This document shows positions 43,100 through 54,249 of a stretch of DNA of 64,000 nucleotides, piece by piece. Under the pieces are notes generated by a model. That model was not told where the DNA came from and did no database searches. It was given only the letters and a program-made list of their open reading frames with translations. The DNA is from Peromyscus leucopus. Lineage: Eukaryota; Chordata; Mammalia; Rodentia; Cricetidae. Location of the stretch: contig NC_051075.1 of assembly GCF_004664715.2 (NCBI RefSeq), forward strand, positions 29,532,504 through 29,596,503, written 5' to 3'. The stretch's first letter is position 1. Every line of letters starts with the position of its first letter. Both the position numbers and the translations under genes were made by a program.

Positions 43100-45920
43100 A
43101 TGTGCACATGCATGAACGCTCAAACAATACTACAGGAAAAGAATTCTGTAGAGAATTGTGTCTTAGGAACAATGATTGCCTTAGAAACAAAAATTATCAA
43201 ATGTGCTTTGGTGTCAAAATTATTACAGAAAATGATTAATTGTTATTTACTTCTGGAACAGGAAAATAGTTCAATGTAGAAAAATCAGTCAATGCAATAT
43301 AGACCATAGACAAATGAAGAGCAGCACATAAATTTTTCTGTTGTTTCTGAAGAAGAATCTGAAGTAAACTCAAAATTGTATTATAAATCATCTCAATTAG
43401 CTGGGAATCAAAGTTATAAAAGTCATGCATGGAAAGAATAAAACCAAACCAAAACACAGAAACCATTATGCTCAAAAGTGAATAATTGGACTAGTAGACC
43501 AAACAATTATGTAAGAAATGTTTAAGACTAGCCATGTTTACTTGTGTTTGAATCTCCAGAAATCCTACTGGAGTTCTGAATGTTACACCATGCTCTAGAT
43601 GTGGCTTGATGAGGACCAGACAGTTCAGTAACAAATTGAAGCCTGCCATTATAAATTACAGTTTTCTGTTAGTATCAAGGCTGCACCTCTGGAAAATAGC
43701 TTTTAATGGTTCATGGGATTAATCCCTTTTAATTATTTCATATATAAAATTTAACTGCATCCCTCACTTTAAGAGTTAAGGTTCTGAGTGTTTTTAGCTT
43801 CGGCTGCATGATGTTTCATTTTGACATTTTGTGCTCTTCCATTAAAGCTGTGGGGACATTTTTCAATCTTAGGTTGCATCAGTCCCAGATTCACAGACTT
43901 AATAAGCTGTGTTACTTATGTCCTCTGTCAAGTAAGGGCTAAAATGCTTAAGAAGAAAAGGCCCAAGGACTGCAGAATTACCATATAATGCAATAATGTT
44001 GCTGAACGTGCCTTCAAATACTGTTTTGTATTCATCTGTAGCTCTGCATCCTTCCTTCTGTCATTACCTACAGCACTTTGGAATCTGACCTTATAGAGAA
44101 TAACTGCAGATGTCCTCCATAGCTCCTTTATCTTTTTTTCCAATGGGCTCTTTGCCATCAGAATATTTTCTAACTGAATCACAAGTTTCACTTTAGAACC
44201 TATTTTTCTATGTGAGCCATCTTTACTTTTAGAAATATTTTCTTCAAGAATTATCTTTAAATATTTTGATATGTGATTTTTCCTTTATCTGCACTTAAAA
44301 CCTAGTAATGTGCATTTCTCAAGTTCTTATTTTCTGTAGTAAATGAGTGCACTGGATGCTGTAAGGCATATAGTTTTCCTCATGTGGTCTGGGTCTCAAA
44401 ATGCTTACATATCAATAAAATATAAAAAGCCCACTACATATCATTACAGGGTGACTTTTGTGTTTGTTATAAGTGAGGCAAGGTATTTGTATTTGTTTTA
44501 TAATTAAGCCTTGGTAATCTCAAACTAATAATCCTTCTGCCTCATCCTTCTCCATGCTGAGGTCATAGGTATGTGCCAACATGTCTAAGGATAATGGAAA
44601 ATTTAAAGTGAGATATATACCTAAGAATCCATCACTGGTAGAGTACCAGCCAGCACATAAAAGGTCATTTCATCAAGGGAATATAAAGTGCTAACATAAT
44701 AATTTTTTTCCTTATGTGTCCATATAGATACATACTAATCTGGATAAAACATGTAAGGGAGTGAATCTGACTTCTACAATTCGTGCTCTTCCATGTTTTA
44801 ACTTTGTTTTGAAATCTTTCGCAACAATCCCAGTGTACTTCTTGTGTTTTTCCATATTATCCAAACCTATATCAATTTTCAACAGAGTTGAACACCAAAC
44901 TCCCAAACTTGGGTATATCCGACATTTTTTTCTTTTTTTTTTTTTTAAATTCATTTGATTTTTAATTTTCCAAAAATTACACAGCAGACACAGCCTCATA
45001 TCCAAACACACTGATCTATATATCTATATTAATGTATTCTAGTTTATATAGTTATGCAGTTTTTTTACTCACCCACATGTAACATGTTAGAATGTATCTA
45101 CAATATTTGTTTATATACCTATATGAGAGTTACAGATGTCTGTGAAAGAGCCACATAATGAAAAAAATATATTAGTCAATGAAAAGTGCTCTATTATTAC
45201 TTGTTTTTGGAAGTGACTACATCTTGTTGTAAATAGAGTTTGGAAAAGGCTAAGTAATTTACTGTAACTCTTAAATGTGTTCTGAATTTTTGTTTTAGTA
45301 AAGTAATGGAATTACAGTCTGAAAATGTTGGCCCTTAAGATTCTTTGGAAGTTCCCTGATGTACCATTAAACAGATTTTTCATAAAGTTAAAAAAATGCA
45401 AAGATTCCCATATAACATAGGCCCACTTTCTTCTTAACCTCTGTCTAGTATAATTAACGTGAAAATGAGGTGTTCAAAACTTACGTGTACAATGAATAGT
45501 AGTAAGCAAGGGAAACATGCACTTTCTATTCTTCACATTAAAAACTGATTTATTTTCCATAAATATTACAATTTTGAAGAAAAGACATGCTTTGAAATTC
45601 TCCTTACATGTATTCCTCAAAATTAATATTACTATGTTTAGGGAGTTATAGCCTGGTTTCATCATAAGATAATTTCTGATATGATATGGAGATGGTGACA
45701 CTGTTTGCAAGATGGGAAGGGAAAAAAGGAAAAAGAGAAGATGACAAGTGATGGAGAGATGCAGAGGAAAAAAAGATCTTTCTTCCTGTCCTAGGGATAA
45801 GATGACTTCAACCTTTAGAGCAAATATGTGATCTCAGAACTTTTAACTTGAAACAAATTCCATTTCTATGTAACAAAATAGAAAGAAAATTTAGCTGATA
45901 ACCTTTCAATTAAGAAATCA
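43100..45920. other. Repeat-poor stretch, no gene recognised
   Basis: Contains the homeodomain-type palindrome at 43715-43726 and a possible very old B1 (44465-44595, minus: 'aagccttggtaatctcaaactaataatccttctgcctc'). Frames of 65-99 aa show no recognised domains. Confidence 0.5.
43715..43726. promoter_or_regulatory. Candidate dimeric K50 homeodomain site GGGATTAATCCC
   Basis: A perfect 12-bp palindrome made of two head-to-head TAATCC cores, the core recognised by OTX/CRX/PITX-type (K50) homeodomains, with 'ttttaatggttcat' and 'ttttaattattt' on either side. The function is inference; a 12-mer can also occur by chance. Confidence 0.35.
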
Positions 45921-45926
45921 TAGTTT

Positions 45927-46085
45927 TTTTGTTTTTTTTGTTTTCGAGACAGGGTTTCTCTGTTTAGTTTTGGTGCCTGTCCTGGATCTTGCTCTGTAGA
46001 CCAAGCTGGCCTTGAACTCATAGAGATTCGCGTGGCTCTGCCTCCCAGGTGCTGGGATTAAAGGTGTGTGCCACCCCCACCTGGC
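45927..46085 (-). mobile_element. B1 SINE
   Basis: 'tttgttttcgagacagggtttctctgtttagttttggtgcctgtcctggatcttgctctgtagaccaagctggccttgaactcatagagattcgcg' to 'gctgggattaaaggtgtgtgccacc', nearly complete. Confidence 0.94.
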
Positions 46086-46460
46086 ATGAAGTTATAATTT
46101 AAATCATTTAAAAACTGTGTTTATTTTGATTCCTATCATTTGCTAAGCATTAGTCACATGAGCCAAAATCCTTTATTATCTCTGTAGTCTTTTGTACCTA
46201 TTTTACATACAACTCATTTTTTTTTTGTTTTAGAATTTGACTTTAGAGATTTTTTTTAAATCTTTGCACTCAATCTGTTTTTCTAATGTGAATTCAATAT
46301 GTTTAAATTTTGCTTGCATTAATGGAAAAATAATCAGTCTTCCTCCTTTTGTGCTTCCCGTGTAATCAACTTCCTCGACCCCAAATGAATGATCTTTCAA
46401 CTCAAAGTGAGCTATCTTAAATTATGCACTATTCCGTGCTCCTGACCTAGAATACTGCCT

Positions 46461-46463
<3 letters not shown>

Positions 46464-46517
<54 letters not shown>
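46464..46517 (+). repeat. (GT)n microsatellite
   Basis: About 27 uninterrupted units. Confidence 0.98.
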
Positions 46518-46518
<1 letters not shown>

Positions 46519-46738
46519 CGGGGGAAGTGTAGTGTCTGAGTACTTACACATGTGTCAGATATCTCACACATATGTTAGATAAATATAATATCATCTACTT
46601 AGAAGCAAGCTATTGATGTAGGTTGAGGACATCTGTTCACAGTTTTGAGTGCTGCTCTGGCTCAATAAAGCAAATTATTCCCTTGTAAACTGGTTAAAAC
46701 ATTGATTAAGATGATATTTTTTATTACTTTCTTTTACC

Positions 46739-46743
<5 letters not shown>

Positions 46744-46798
<55 letters not shown>
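46744..46798 (+). repeat. (TG)n microsatellite
   Basis: About 27 uninterrupted units, 226 bases downstream of another of nearly equal length. Frames through it are artefacts. Confidence 0.98.
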
Positions 46799-46799
<1 letters not shown>

Positions 46800-46800
<1 letters not shown>

Positions 46801-48965
46801 TGTCAATAAATATAGAACAAAGCCTTTTGTTAGACAAAGATGGCAGACACCAGTAGAGAAACAGGTATTTCAAATTTGGGCTCATGCTTTCTTTGAACAA
46901 CTCCAAGAGGCAAATTTATTTTTTCTTTAATGTGGCATATGCACAATTTAATGCACAGAGGTTTTATAGTTAAAGTGCAATTCTGGAGATAGATTGTTTC
47001 TCCACTAAACCAATGGCTAATTTAAATGCCTTTTTGTGTCTAGCATCCATTATTTTTGGACTATCACGAAATTTAGTGAACGAATTAGCCATGAAATCAA
47101 TGTAGATCAGTCATCTCCTCTTGCTGTCCTTTGACTGCATAGTCCTTCACCTTGGCTAGTGGGTTACTAAGCAACAGCATCACTAAGTTACTCCAAGACT
47201 TGTTCACAGGAAATTACAAGTACAGCAATACAATTTTTAGGTCACCAAGATTTATGTTTTATTGAACTGCTGAACTCTTGCTGATAGAGGGAAGGGATGA
47301 TGAGTTGCGCTAATTTTCCATGTGACATTTACATAAGTGGTGAGAGCCCCAGTAGGGCACTAATTTATTTGTCATATGATCTTGGAAGTGGGCTATTATT
47401 TGTAAACATTTTCCTACAGCAAATAGTTTGTGCTGTTTTTATCCACTGACACAAGATTATTTCCATTTTTAATCAGTGTCTCTAATTTAATTTTAAAAGT
47501 ACCTAGGCTTAACAGTGTTCATGCCGAGAAACTATGCTTTAATAATAGTGTTTATGCAAATCTTTATGATCATTTTTGGCTGGAGAAACTAATTCACATG
47601 AAATAATTATCAATGTTATTTTGTCTGTGGTTTGAATTATTTTGGGTTATCTTCATTTCTCTTATCTGACACACAGATTTGCTGTACTGATGACTGAATG
47701 AAGGCTATTTAGTACATACTGGCTGTAAACACATAGAAACACATTTATTTTACCCTCTCTTCAAGTGCTTGGATTATAAACATAGGCCATTATATCTGGT
47801 ACAATTAATCTTGTGTTTTGAATGGTCTACTAAAGATAATGGCTATATGAAAGCTATACTTTTATGATTTTTAAGTAAACAATTGAAAGGGAGTGAAAGG
47901 ATGAGACTTGATTGCTCATATGTTTTAAAAGTTGGCTTTGTGCAACATGTAGAATAAACACCAAGATAAGTAAATGCATACTTTTTAATTAAGATGATTA
48001 TAGTTACCTTTGCAATTGGCATAGATAAATTAGTTCCATGTCAATTATAAGATAGATATACTATGTGCTGGCCTCATGAATACTCAAATTTTGTGAATTT
48101 ACGGGAAGTGGATAGTAAAGAGTATATCATTGTTGTCCTTATAGATTCCAAAGACCTCTTTGGTTGTTAATATGTTAAAGTTACATAATCTTAAGAAAGG
48201 AAAGAAAATTATTATGCACTCTGCATGGCACAGTTTCATATCTATGATAACTTGAAATAATTAAACATTTGTATGTATTTATAACAGCAATGATTAAAGA
48301 GGAGACTGTGAATATGAGAAGATAAGGGGGCTGTGTAAATACATTTTTATTAAATAAAAAAGTAAAAAAAAAGTGTAAATGCAGAGTGACTATTGTAGTT
48401 TTACCCATTATTTCAGGGTAAATCTGGTTTTAGAATCTTACCATCACTAATAATGAGATCTAAGTCAGTTTGTATTTTCAGAGAACTGATGATCACTTAG
48501 TGATGATGTTTTAGGCTCTTTAAGTAAGTATGGATGCTCATCTTAGAACTACGTATCCTATTAACTTCTAATGTGCTTCACAAGTTCTCTGAGTTCTTAG
48601 AGATTTTATCATTGTTCAAGAAAATTGTTATATGGGGAACCATACTTCTTGAGAATACATGAATATAATAGGTGTCAAATTTTGTAAGACTGTGAGACAG
48701 CCACAGCAACAGCAACTTGGAATTAAAACTAGGTATCAGAATTCATTATACGACATTTAATTTCAATGTACTCTCAAGGAATAAAGAAAAACTTTACATG
48801 ATAATGTAGGAAAGTGACAGTATCATAACCACAAACTCAATTGCTTTCTTGTACTACTGCACTGATCTGTATATGTGAATGTTACTGTAGAATCTATGTG
48901 AGCTTTGTGTTATGACAGAAATGCCTGAGGCTACTGACTTATTATTAAAGATAATGTCTTTAAAA
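46800..48965. other. Repeat-poor stretch, candidate conserved non-coding DNA
   Basis: Apart from a small B1-like scrap near 47760-47800, I recognise no repeat for over 2 kb. 47430-47620 is dense in TAAT cores and has an ATGCAAAT-type octamer context ('tttatgcaaatc', about 47553). No coding signal. Confidence 0.4.
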
Positions 48966-48972
48966 GTCACAC

Positions 48973-49150
48973 TCTGGAGGTGAGAAGATGACTCAGCAGT
49001 GAAGAATACTTACTGCTCTTCTAGAGGACCTGGGTTTACTTTCTGGCACCCAAATCAGGTGGTTAATAACTTTCTGTAATTCAATTTCCAAGGGATCTAA
49101 CCTCCTACCTCCATGGGCACATGCACATGCACAGTGCACATAAAATATGT
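48973..49150 (+). mobile_element. B3-type SINE
   Basis: 'ctggaggtgagaagatgactcagcagtgaagaatacttactgctcttctagaggacctgggtttactttctggcacccaaatcaggtgg' and 'atttccaagggatctaacctcctacctccatgggcacatgcacatgcac'. Confidence 0.88.
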
Positions 49151-49226
49151 AATCCAATGATGAGATTGGAAGATATATGTGTAAAATTGATTGAGCACTC
49201 ATATCTTTAGGAAGGAAGGAAAGTGG

Positions 49227-49302
<76 letters not shown>
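49227..49302 (+). repeat. (GA)n microsatellite
   Basis: About 37 GA units with one interruption (gaaag). The 158-aa minus frame at 48993-49469 is created by this stop-free Ser-Leu tract and SINE DNA and is not a gene. Confidence 0.98.
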
Positions 49303-49309
<7 letters not shown>

Positions 49310-50310
49310 GGGAGACACCATTAGCATGTCCCAATAACTGAATGAACTCATTCCAGTCCCCATCTCTTGGTAGTCCTCGGCAGTTCGGCAGTTTCCAGGA
49401 GTACAAACCTGGGCACTTAAGCTTTAAAACACAGAACTCTGTAGGGCATATATCCAAACTAAACCACAACCTTTAGTGATCTAATGGAATCTTATTTACA
49501 GCATGCTGTACAAGGCATTTTGTGGAGGAAACTGGTCCTCCATGACAGGCTTGATTCATTAGGTACTCATTGTGTGACCTTCCCTGAGGTTTGCTTGATT
49601 TTCTGTTTTTACTTTATAGAGCAGTCATAAAAGAACATGCAATCACCTAATGTGGTTCTTGGAGTGAATTTTGGAAACATGAGGTAACATATATTTTACA
49701 ATCTGTGGCACATAGTAAATTCTTAATAAAATTTATTACAAGAAAGAAAATGCATATCATACATAAATGGATCTTTACCTGAAGAACTAGAGCTTGGGTA
49801 AGGAATATGACATTTCTGGTGTGGTACATGCTTTGAGAAAATAGCATCCTGTTGACTTTAGGTAATTCCTGGATAACAGTCTGGAGCATTTATATGTTGT
49901 AACTCTGAAATGGTATAAGATACAATGACAGACATCAAATTTCATTTTATTGTATACCATATCTTTACCAAAGAGGCAGAACCATGGTCAGGACTTCAGG
50001 GACAAAGTCAATCTATGCCATTTTATTTCTGGGACTTATGTATGCATTCACAAACATGTATGAAATGCATGGCCACAGAACTACGTATATCATTTGTATG
50101 ACAAAAATCCAGTAAGCCTGAGTACTTTTAAACAGTTATATTTTTGTCAACTGATTTATTTACTTTAATGAAATATTAGGTTGTCTATACAAAACAAAAT
50201 GTATTAGTGTTCTCTAAGATATATTAAATGAGAGAATCAGGCAAAATTGGGTGAAGAAATGACCTGTGTATATAAGAATCTACATACCCTGAGCAGGATG
50301 TTTTGCTTTG
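49310..50310. other. AT-rich DNA, no gene recognised
   Basis: No repeat body or coding signal recognised. Confidence 0.5.
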
Positions 50311-50330
50311 GAGGGAGACTCACTTTTTAA

Positions 50331-50483
50331 TTTTTTTTCTTTTTACTATTATTATTAAGAGATTTTTCTATTCATTTTACATACCAGCCACAGATTCCCC
50401 TCTCCTGCCTCCTCCTGCCCCCTAGCCTTTCCCCCTAAACCACCCCGATTCCCACGTCCTCCAAGGCAAGGTCTCCCATGGGA
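50331..50483 (-). mobile_element. Very short 5'-truncated L1 (3' end only) with 19-bp TSD
   Basis: Direct repeats agggagactcactttttaa (50312-50330) and agggagattcactttttaa (50484-50502), one mismatch, flank a 153-bp insert. Read on minus it is the G-rich L1 3' end 'cttgccttggagg', 'gtgggaatcgggg', 'ggggaatctgtggctggtatgtaaaatgaatagaaaaatctc' and ends in an A-rich tail. It matches the 60341-60592 copy closely. Confidence 0.92.
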
Positions 50484-50509
50484 AGGGAGATTCACTTTTT
50501 AAGTTCCTT

Positions 50510-50990
50510 TAATTATTTTTTAATCAATCAAGCATATATGAATATAAAATTAGTTTATAACATCTATGAAAATTAACAAGTGAATAAACATAGTTTTTGG
50601 GATATAATTGGCCTGCAGTTATATATGTGATACATCCTCTCTATTATATAACTCCATAAAACTTTATATTTTATTATATTTATGTTAAAATATATAGAAT
50701 TCATCTAAGGATTCATAAAATATTAAAAATAAACTTTATATACCTTTATGAAATTGTATAGGAAAAACATGTTTTTATTTTGAGTTTTTTCTGAAGATTT
50801 CAGTATTATAATAGAAAATTTCAGTATTCAAAATCCTGCTCTAGATGGGAATTGTTATTGATCTTGTATTGTTTGTAATCTGAAGAACAATGGTAATGCT
50901 ATGACAGTCCATCAACAACATGTACATCCTCCCATTCACTAGTTTATCTTAGAGAGTTTCAGTGTTTTCATAACTTTTTCCATTATGTCC
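50510..50990. other. AT-rich DNA, no gene recognised
   Basis: Strongly AT-rich; nothing supported. Confidence 0.5.
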
Positions 50991-50994
50991 ATAA

Positions 50995-51345
50995 ATGCAC
51001 ATAGGATATTGTAATCATATCCAGCCCTGATTCCATCCCTCCAACCTCTTCCCTATTATGTCATGGTATATTCTAACATCTTCATGTGCTCATTTTGTAA
51101 ACACATGTCCACTTCATTTTGCCTATATGTCTAAGGCTGTAGGATCATCTGCTGGATTCTGGCTAGCCTCTTAGGGGCCGAATTGCTGAAGAATATTGAC
51201 TTTCTCTTACCCAGAAGTCATCAATGTCTAAAACTCCTCAGATAAGGGTGGGACTTCATAATCCCCGACTCTGTCCATTCTAAAATTACCTAGCTTTATC
51301 TTGGGATGGTCTTGTACATGCAGACACACTGTGCGGGCCATTTCA
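50995..51345 (-). mobile_element. L1-type (Lx-like 3' UTR) fragment
   Basis: 'atgcacataggatattgtaatcatatccagccctgattccatccctcc', 'atgtctaaggctgtaggatcatctgctgg', 'ttgactttctcttacccagaagtcatcaatgtctaaaactcctcagataagggtgggacttc', 'cttgtacatgcag'. Same family and orientation as the left end of 31425-32645. Confidence 0.6.
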
Positions 51346-51392
51346 GTACCAATTTTAAAAGAGAGGAATCACTCTCTTAAGTTTAGATTTAT

Positions 51393-51505
51393 ATTTAGGC
51401 CTGGTGAAACTTGTTTACAATTCCAGGACCAAGGAGGCTAAAGTGGGAGGATTGAGGTTTTACAGCCAGCCTGGGCTATATAGCAGGGCCCTGACTCAAA
51501 CAAAT
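51393..51505 (+). mobile_element. Old 7SL-derived monomer / diverged B1
   Basis: 'ggcctggtgaaacttgtttacaattccaggaccaaggaggctaaagtgggaggattgaggttttacagccagcctgggctatatagcagggccctgactcaaa' keeps 7SL/B1 order at high divergence. Confidence 0.7.
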
Positions 51506-51509
51506 TCAA

Positions 51510-52305
51510 AACAGAAAACTTAAAAATTATTCCATTCATCAAATCTTTAATATTGGCTTTATAAAAAGTGTTATATAAGTAAAGTTAAATCATATTTGTT
51601 TCATCTTATATTCATTATTTATTGTCATATTTTGAAAATAATTGGTGTTTATGCTTCTGAGGATATTTATTACAGTCTAAGTAAAATTAAATTATTTTAG
51701 TAATTTTAAAGATATTTTAAAAATTAATAGCTCGGTTTTCAAAGTGTTAGGTCGGAATATTAGCTAGAACTTTTATAACAGCTCTTAGATGAGAAAAATT
51801 TAAACATTGCATCTCACATAGGTTGACAGTCAAACCTCTGGAAAGAGAAGCAATTGTTGCATATCAGACACTTTAAAAATACAAATATAAACTTTAACAA
51901 TTCGATGTATGTTACATCCTTTTCCCCAGACATGCATAGATTGCAATGTACTGATTTTTGCCTTGAAATAAAATATAGTTAATATAAACAAAGTCTGGTG
52001 TTCTTGAAGACCAGAAAGGGATATGTTAGATTTGTTCCTTGCTATATCTAATGTTATGTGTGTGCATTTACCTGGGACATAGCAGGCCGTATTTAAAGAT
52101 GTGTGAGTTATGCAACAAAATGAACTAATTCAAAGATAAAGAATATTATGTGGGATATTATAATTTAAGCTACCTAGAGTTCTGACAGAATAACACACCT
52201 TCCAAAACTAAAGGCAGAGTGTTGACATATTTATTGGAATGAGAACATATTGCACATTTCCATTGGAAAGCTTTTTATGCAAATGTATTTGAATTCTAAT
52301 TAGTG
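51510..52305. other. AT-rich DNA, no gene recognised
   Basis: No repeat body or coding signal recognised. Confidence 0.5.
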
Positions 52306-52364
52306 AACATCCTAATATGAGTTGTGATTGAGCATGCAATTATCAGAAAAAAAATCCAGATACT

Positions 52365-52654
52365 TTAAAAGCATTTTTGATGTCTTTTCTTTGTTCTGTT
52401 TGCCTCCTCTGAAGAGTCCCTGTATCCATTCAGCCAGGTCTTGAGGAGAGATGTAGTAGCTGACGGCCCTTCCCTCAGACACTGTTCTCAGCACCAGCTT
52501 TGGAGATGCTTTCACCCTGTCGGTTTTCTGCAGTAGCCAGGCCGAGTGCTGACTCCTTCATGGTAGCAAGGAACTCTTCAGGCTCCAGAAGTAAGTTGCA
52601 CAATTCCGTCTTACCATTGCCAGGAAGTTTAAAGACATGTTTGGGAGTTTAATT
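52365..52654 (-). pseudogene. Protein-like remnant, unidentified, with frameshift
   Basis: This is the only segment whose composition and frame use look protein-derived and not explained by a repeat. On the minus strand one frame reads from about 52654 to a TGA near 52485 and includes 'GKTELCNLLLEPEEFLATMK'. An overlapping frame, open down to 52312, includes 'LLQKTDRVKASPKLVLRTVS' and 'YYISPQDLAEWIQGLFRGGK'. The two halves look like one ancestral sequence broken by a frameshift between about 52515 and 52560. A stop (TAA) lies immediately upstream. There is no clear start, poly(A) tail or flanking TSD, so processed-pseudogene origin is inferred, not shown. I do not recognise the parent protein. 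It could also be a diverged exon. Confidence 0.4.
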
Positions 52655-52962
52655 GGAAATTTTGCAAACTGACAGGCAAAATGAAGTCAGAATTATTCAT
52701 TATTGATTGCAATTATTTTTGAATATGAAAAGTCTACTAGTTTTTATGTTGATATCCAAATCAGTATGAGACTTTCTGATTTGCTGTTATACTCATGATT
52801 TTCATGCATTGCAAGATATAGTTGCCTCTTTGTGTCTTAGACAATGTAAAGGTTAAAATAATTTTGTGCCTCCATAAACAGATTCAGAATGACCAGGTAT
52901 TGCATCAAACTTGCTTGAGTGAGTTATGAAAACAAAAGGCTATAGGTAGAAAAGTGAGTTGG

Positions 52963-53140
52963 AGCCGGGCGTTGGTGGCGCACGCCTTTAATCCCAGCAC
53001 TTGGGAGGCAGAGCCAGGCGGATCTCTGTGAGTTCGAGGCCAGCCTGGGCTACCAAGTGAGCTCCAGGAAAGGCGCAAAGCTACACAGAGAAACCCTGTC
53101 TCGAAAAACCAAAAAAAAAAAAAAAAAAAGAAAAAAGAAA
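52963..53140 (+). mobile_element. Young full-length B1 SINE with perfect 15-bp TSD
   Basis: 'gccgggcgttggtggcgcacgcctttaatcccagcacttgggaggcagagccaggcggatctctgtgagttcgaggccagcctgggctacc' to 'ggcgcaaagctacacagagaaaccctgtctcgaaaaacc' plus an A-rich tail. TSD agaaaagtgagttgg at 52948-52962 and 53141-53155. It retains several CpGs, so it is probably the youngest B1 in the window and is close to the cricetid B1 consensus as I remember it. Confidence 0.97.
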
Positions 53141-53159
53141 AGAAAAGTGAGTTGGTATT

Positions 53160-53493
53160 GTGAATAACATTTTGCCTGATTGGCTGGATTATGGAATGCA
53201 AAGGTGTCTGTTTCTTTCAGAGTTTATGATAGCCTATAAAAACACACATTTGAAAAAAAAAAGAATGCCAACAACATGTAGGAAAATAAATTGCATTTGG
53301 CAAACCATACAATGCAAAATCTGCACATAACAGCCAAAGAAGTCTCCTGCTATAGATTTGTCTATGATTTTCCTAAATTCTAGCAAGCCAAGGAAATACG
53401 TTGTTTTCTTGTTTATGTTTTTAGCACGTAGAACACAAGAACTTTTTTCCTGGAAAAATAAATCTTTCCTAAACCATTGATTTGTTATTTTTG

Positions 53494-53495
<2 letters not shown>
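53160..53495. other. No gene recognised
   Basis: AT-rich DNA between two B1 copies. Confidence 0.5.
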
Positions 53496-53497
<2 letters not shown>

Positions 53498-53530
<33 letters not shown>

Positions 53531-53676
53531 GTTTTTCGAGACAGGGCTTCTTGGTGTAGTTTTGTGCTTTTCCTGGGACTCACTTTGTAGACCAGGCTGG
53601 CCTCGAATTCACAGAAATATGCCTGCCTCTGCCTCCCGAGTGCTGGGATTAAAGGCGTGTGCCACCAGCACCCAGC
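53498..53676 (-). mobile_element. B1 SINE with 32-base poly(T)
   Basis: A T-run from 53498 is followed by 'ggtttttcgagacagggcttcttggtgtag', 'agaccaggctggcctcgaattcacagaaatatgcctgcctctgcctcccgagtgctgggattaaaggcgtgtgccacc'. It lies about 360 bp from the 52963 copy in opposite orientation. The 112-aa + frame runs through this B1. Confidence 0.96.
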
Positions 53677-53944
53677 AAATTTTATGGTTTAATTTGAGAT
53701 ATTTTTCCTGTCTTTCAAATCTTTTATATGTATATCATACATATATGGTTTTCAAATATCATGTATCTGTCTTTCAAATACTTTATAATATAATACAAAT
53801 ACACAACACACAACACACCAAAATATCTCTATTTTGCGCTAAGGCATGTATCATGCCAAATGTCCACACACAGAAAATAACTGTGAGTGTATTATTATAA
53901 AAAGTAAATGTTTAGTGAAGCAATTACTTTTATTTTTCTTTCTT

Positions 53945-54240
53945 TAAATAAAACTCAAGAGTCAGATATTGGGGTATATACCTGATAGATCCACAGAGCA
54001 ACAGAGAAGAGATGAGCTGACCTTTCCTCTCCACCTTCCCGGATCAAAGGCCACCAATCTTTCTAAGTCCCTTCCTTTTCCTTCCTGTGTCTCTCTATCC
54101 TAATCGGTGTCTTCCAAAAACTCTAAGGTTAATTCTGACCAGCTTAATGTTGACTCTGCCCTCTGATTCAAGATTTTAAATTATTGGCAGTCTCGGGAGT
54201 CTCAGAATGTGATCAAAATATCCCACAACAGTTTGGCTTA
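53945..54240. mobile_element. Composite rodent repeat, diverged copy
   Basis: 'tttaaataaaactcaagagtcagatattggggtatatacctgatagatccacagagcaacagag' at the start and 'gatcaaaatatcccacaacag' at the end match the family of 36466 and 40204. Confidence 0.55.
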
Positions 54241-54249
54241 ACTTCAATT

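Noticed and set aside
48993..49469. 158-aa open frame on the minus strand, the longest in the window
   Set aside because: Its core is the (GA)n microsatellite read as Ser-Leu repeats, joined to B3 SINE DNA; no protein features.
53562..53900. 112-aa + frame with a plausible start
   Set aside because: Its first half is B1 SINE sequence; the rest is AT-rich.
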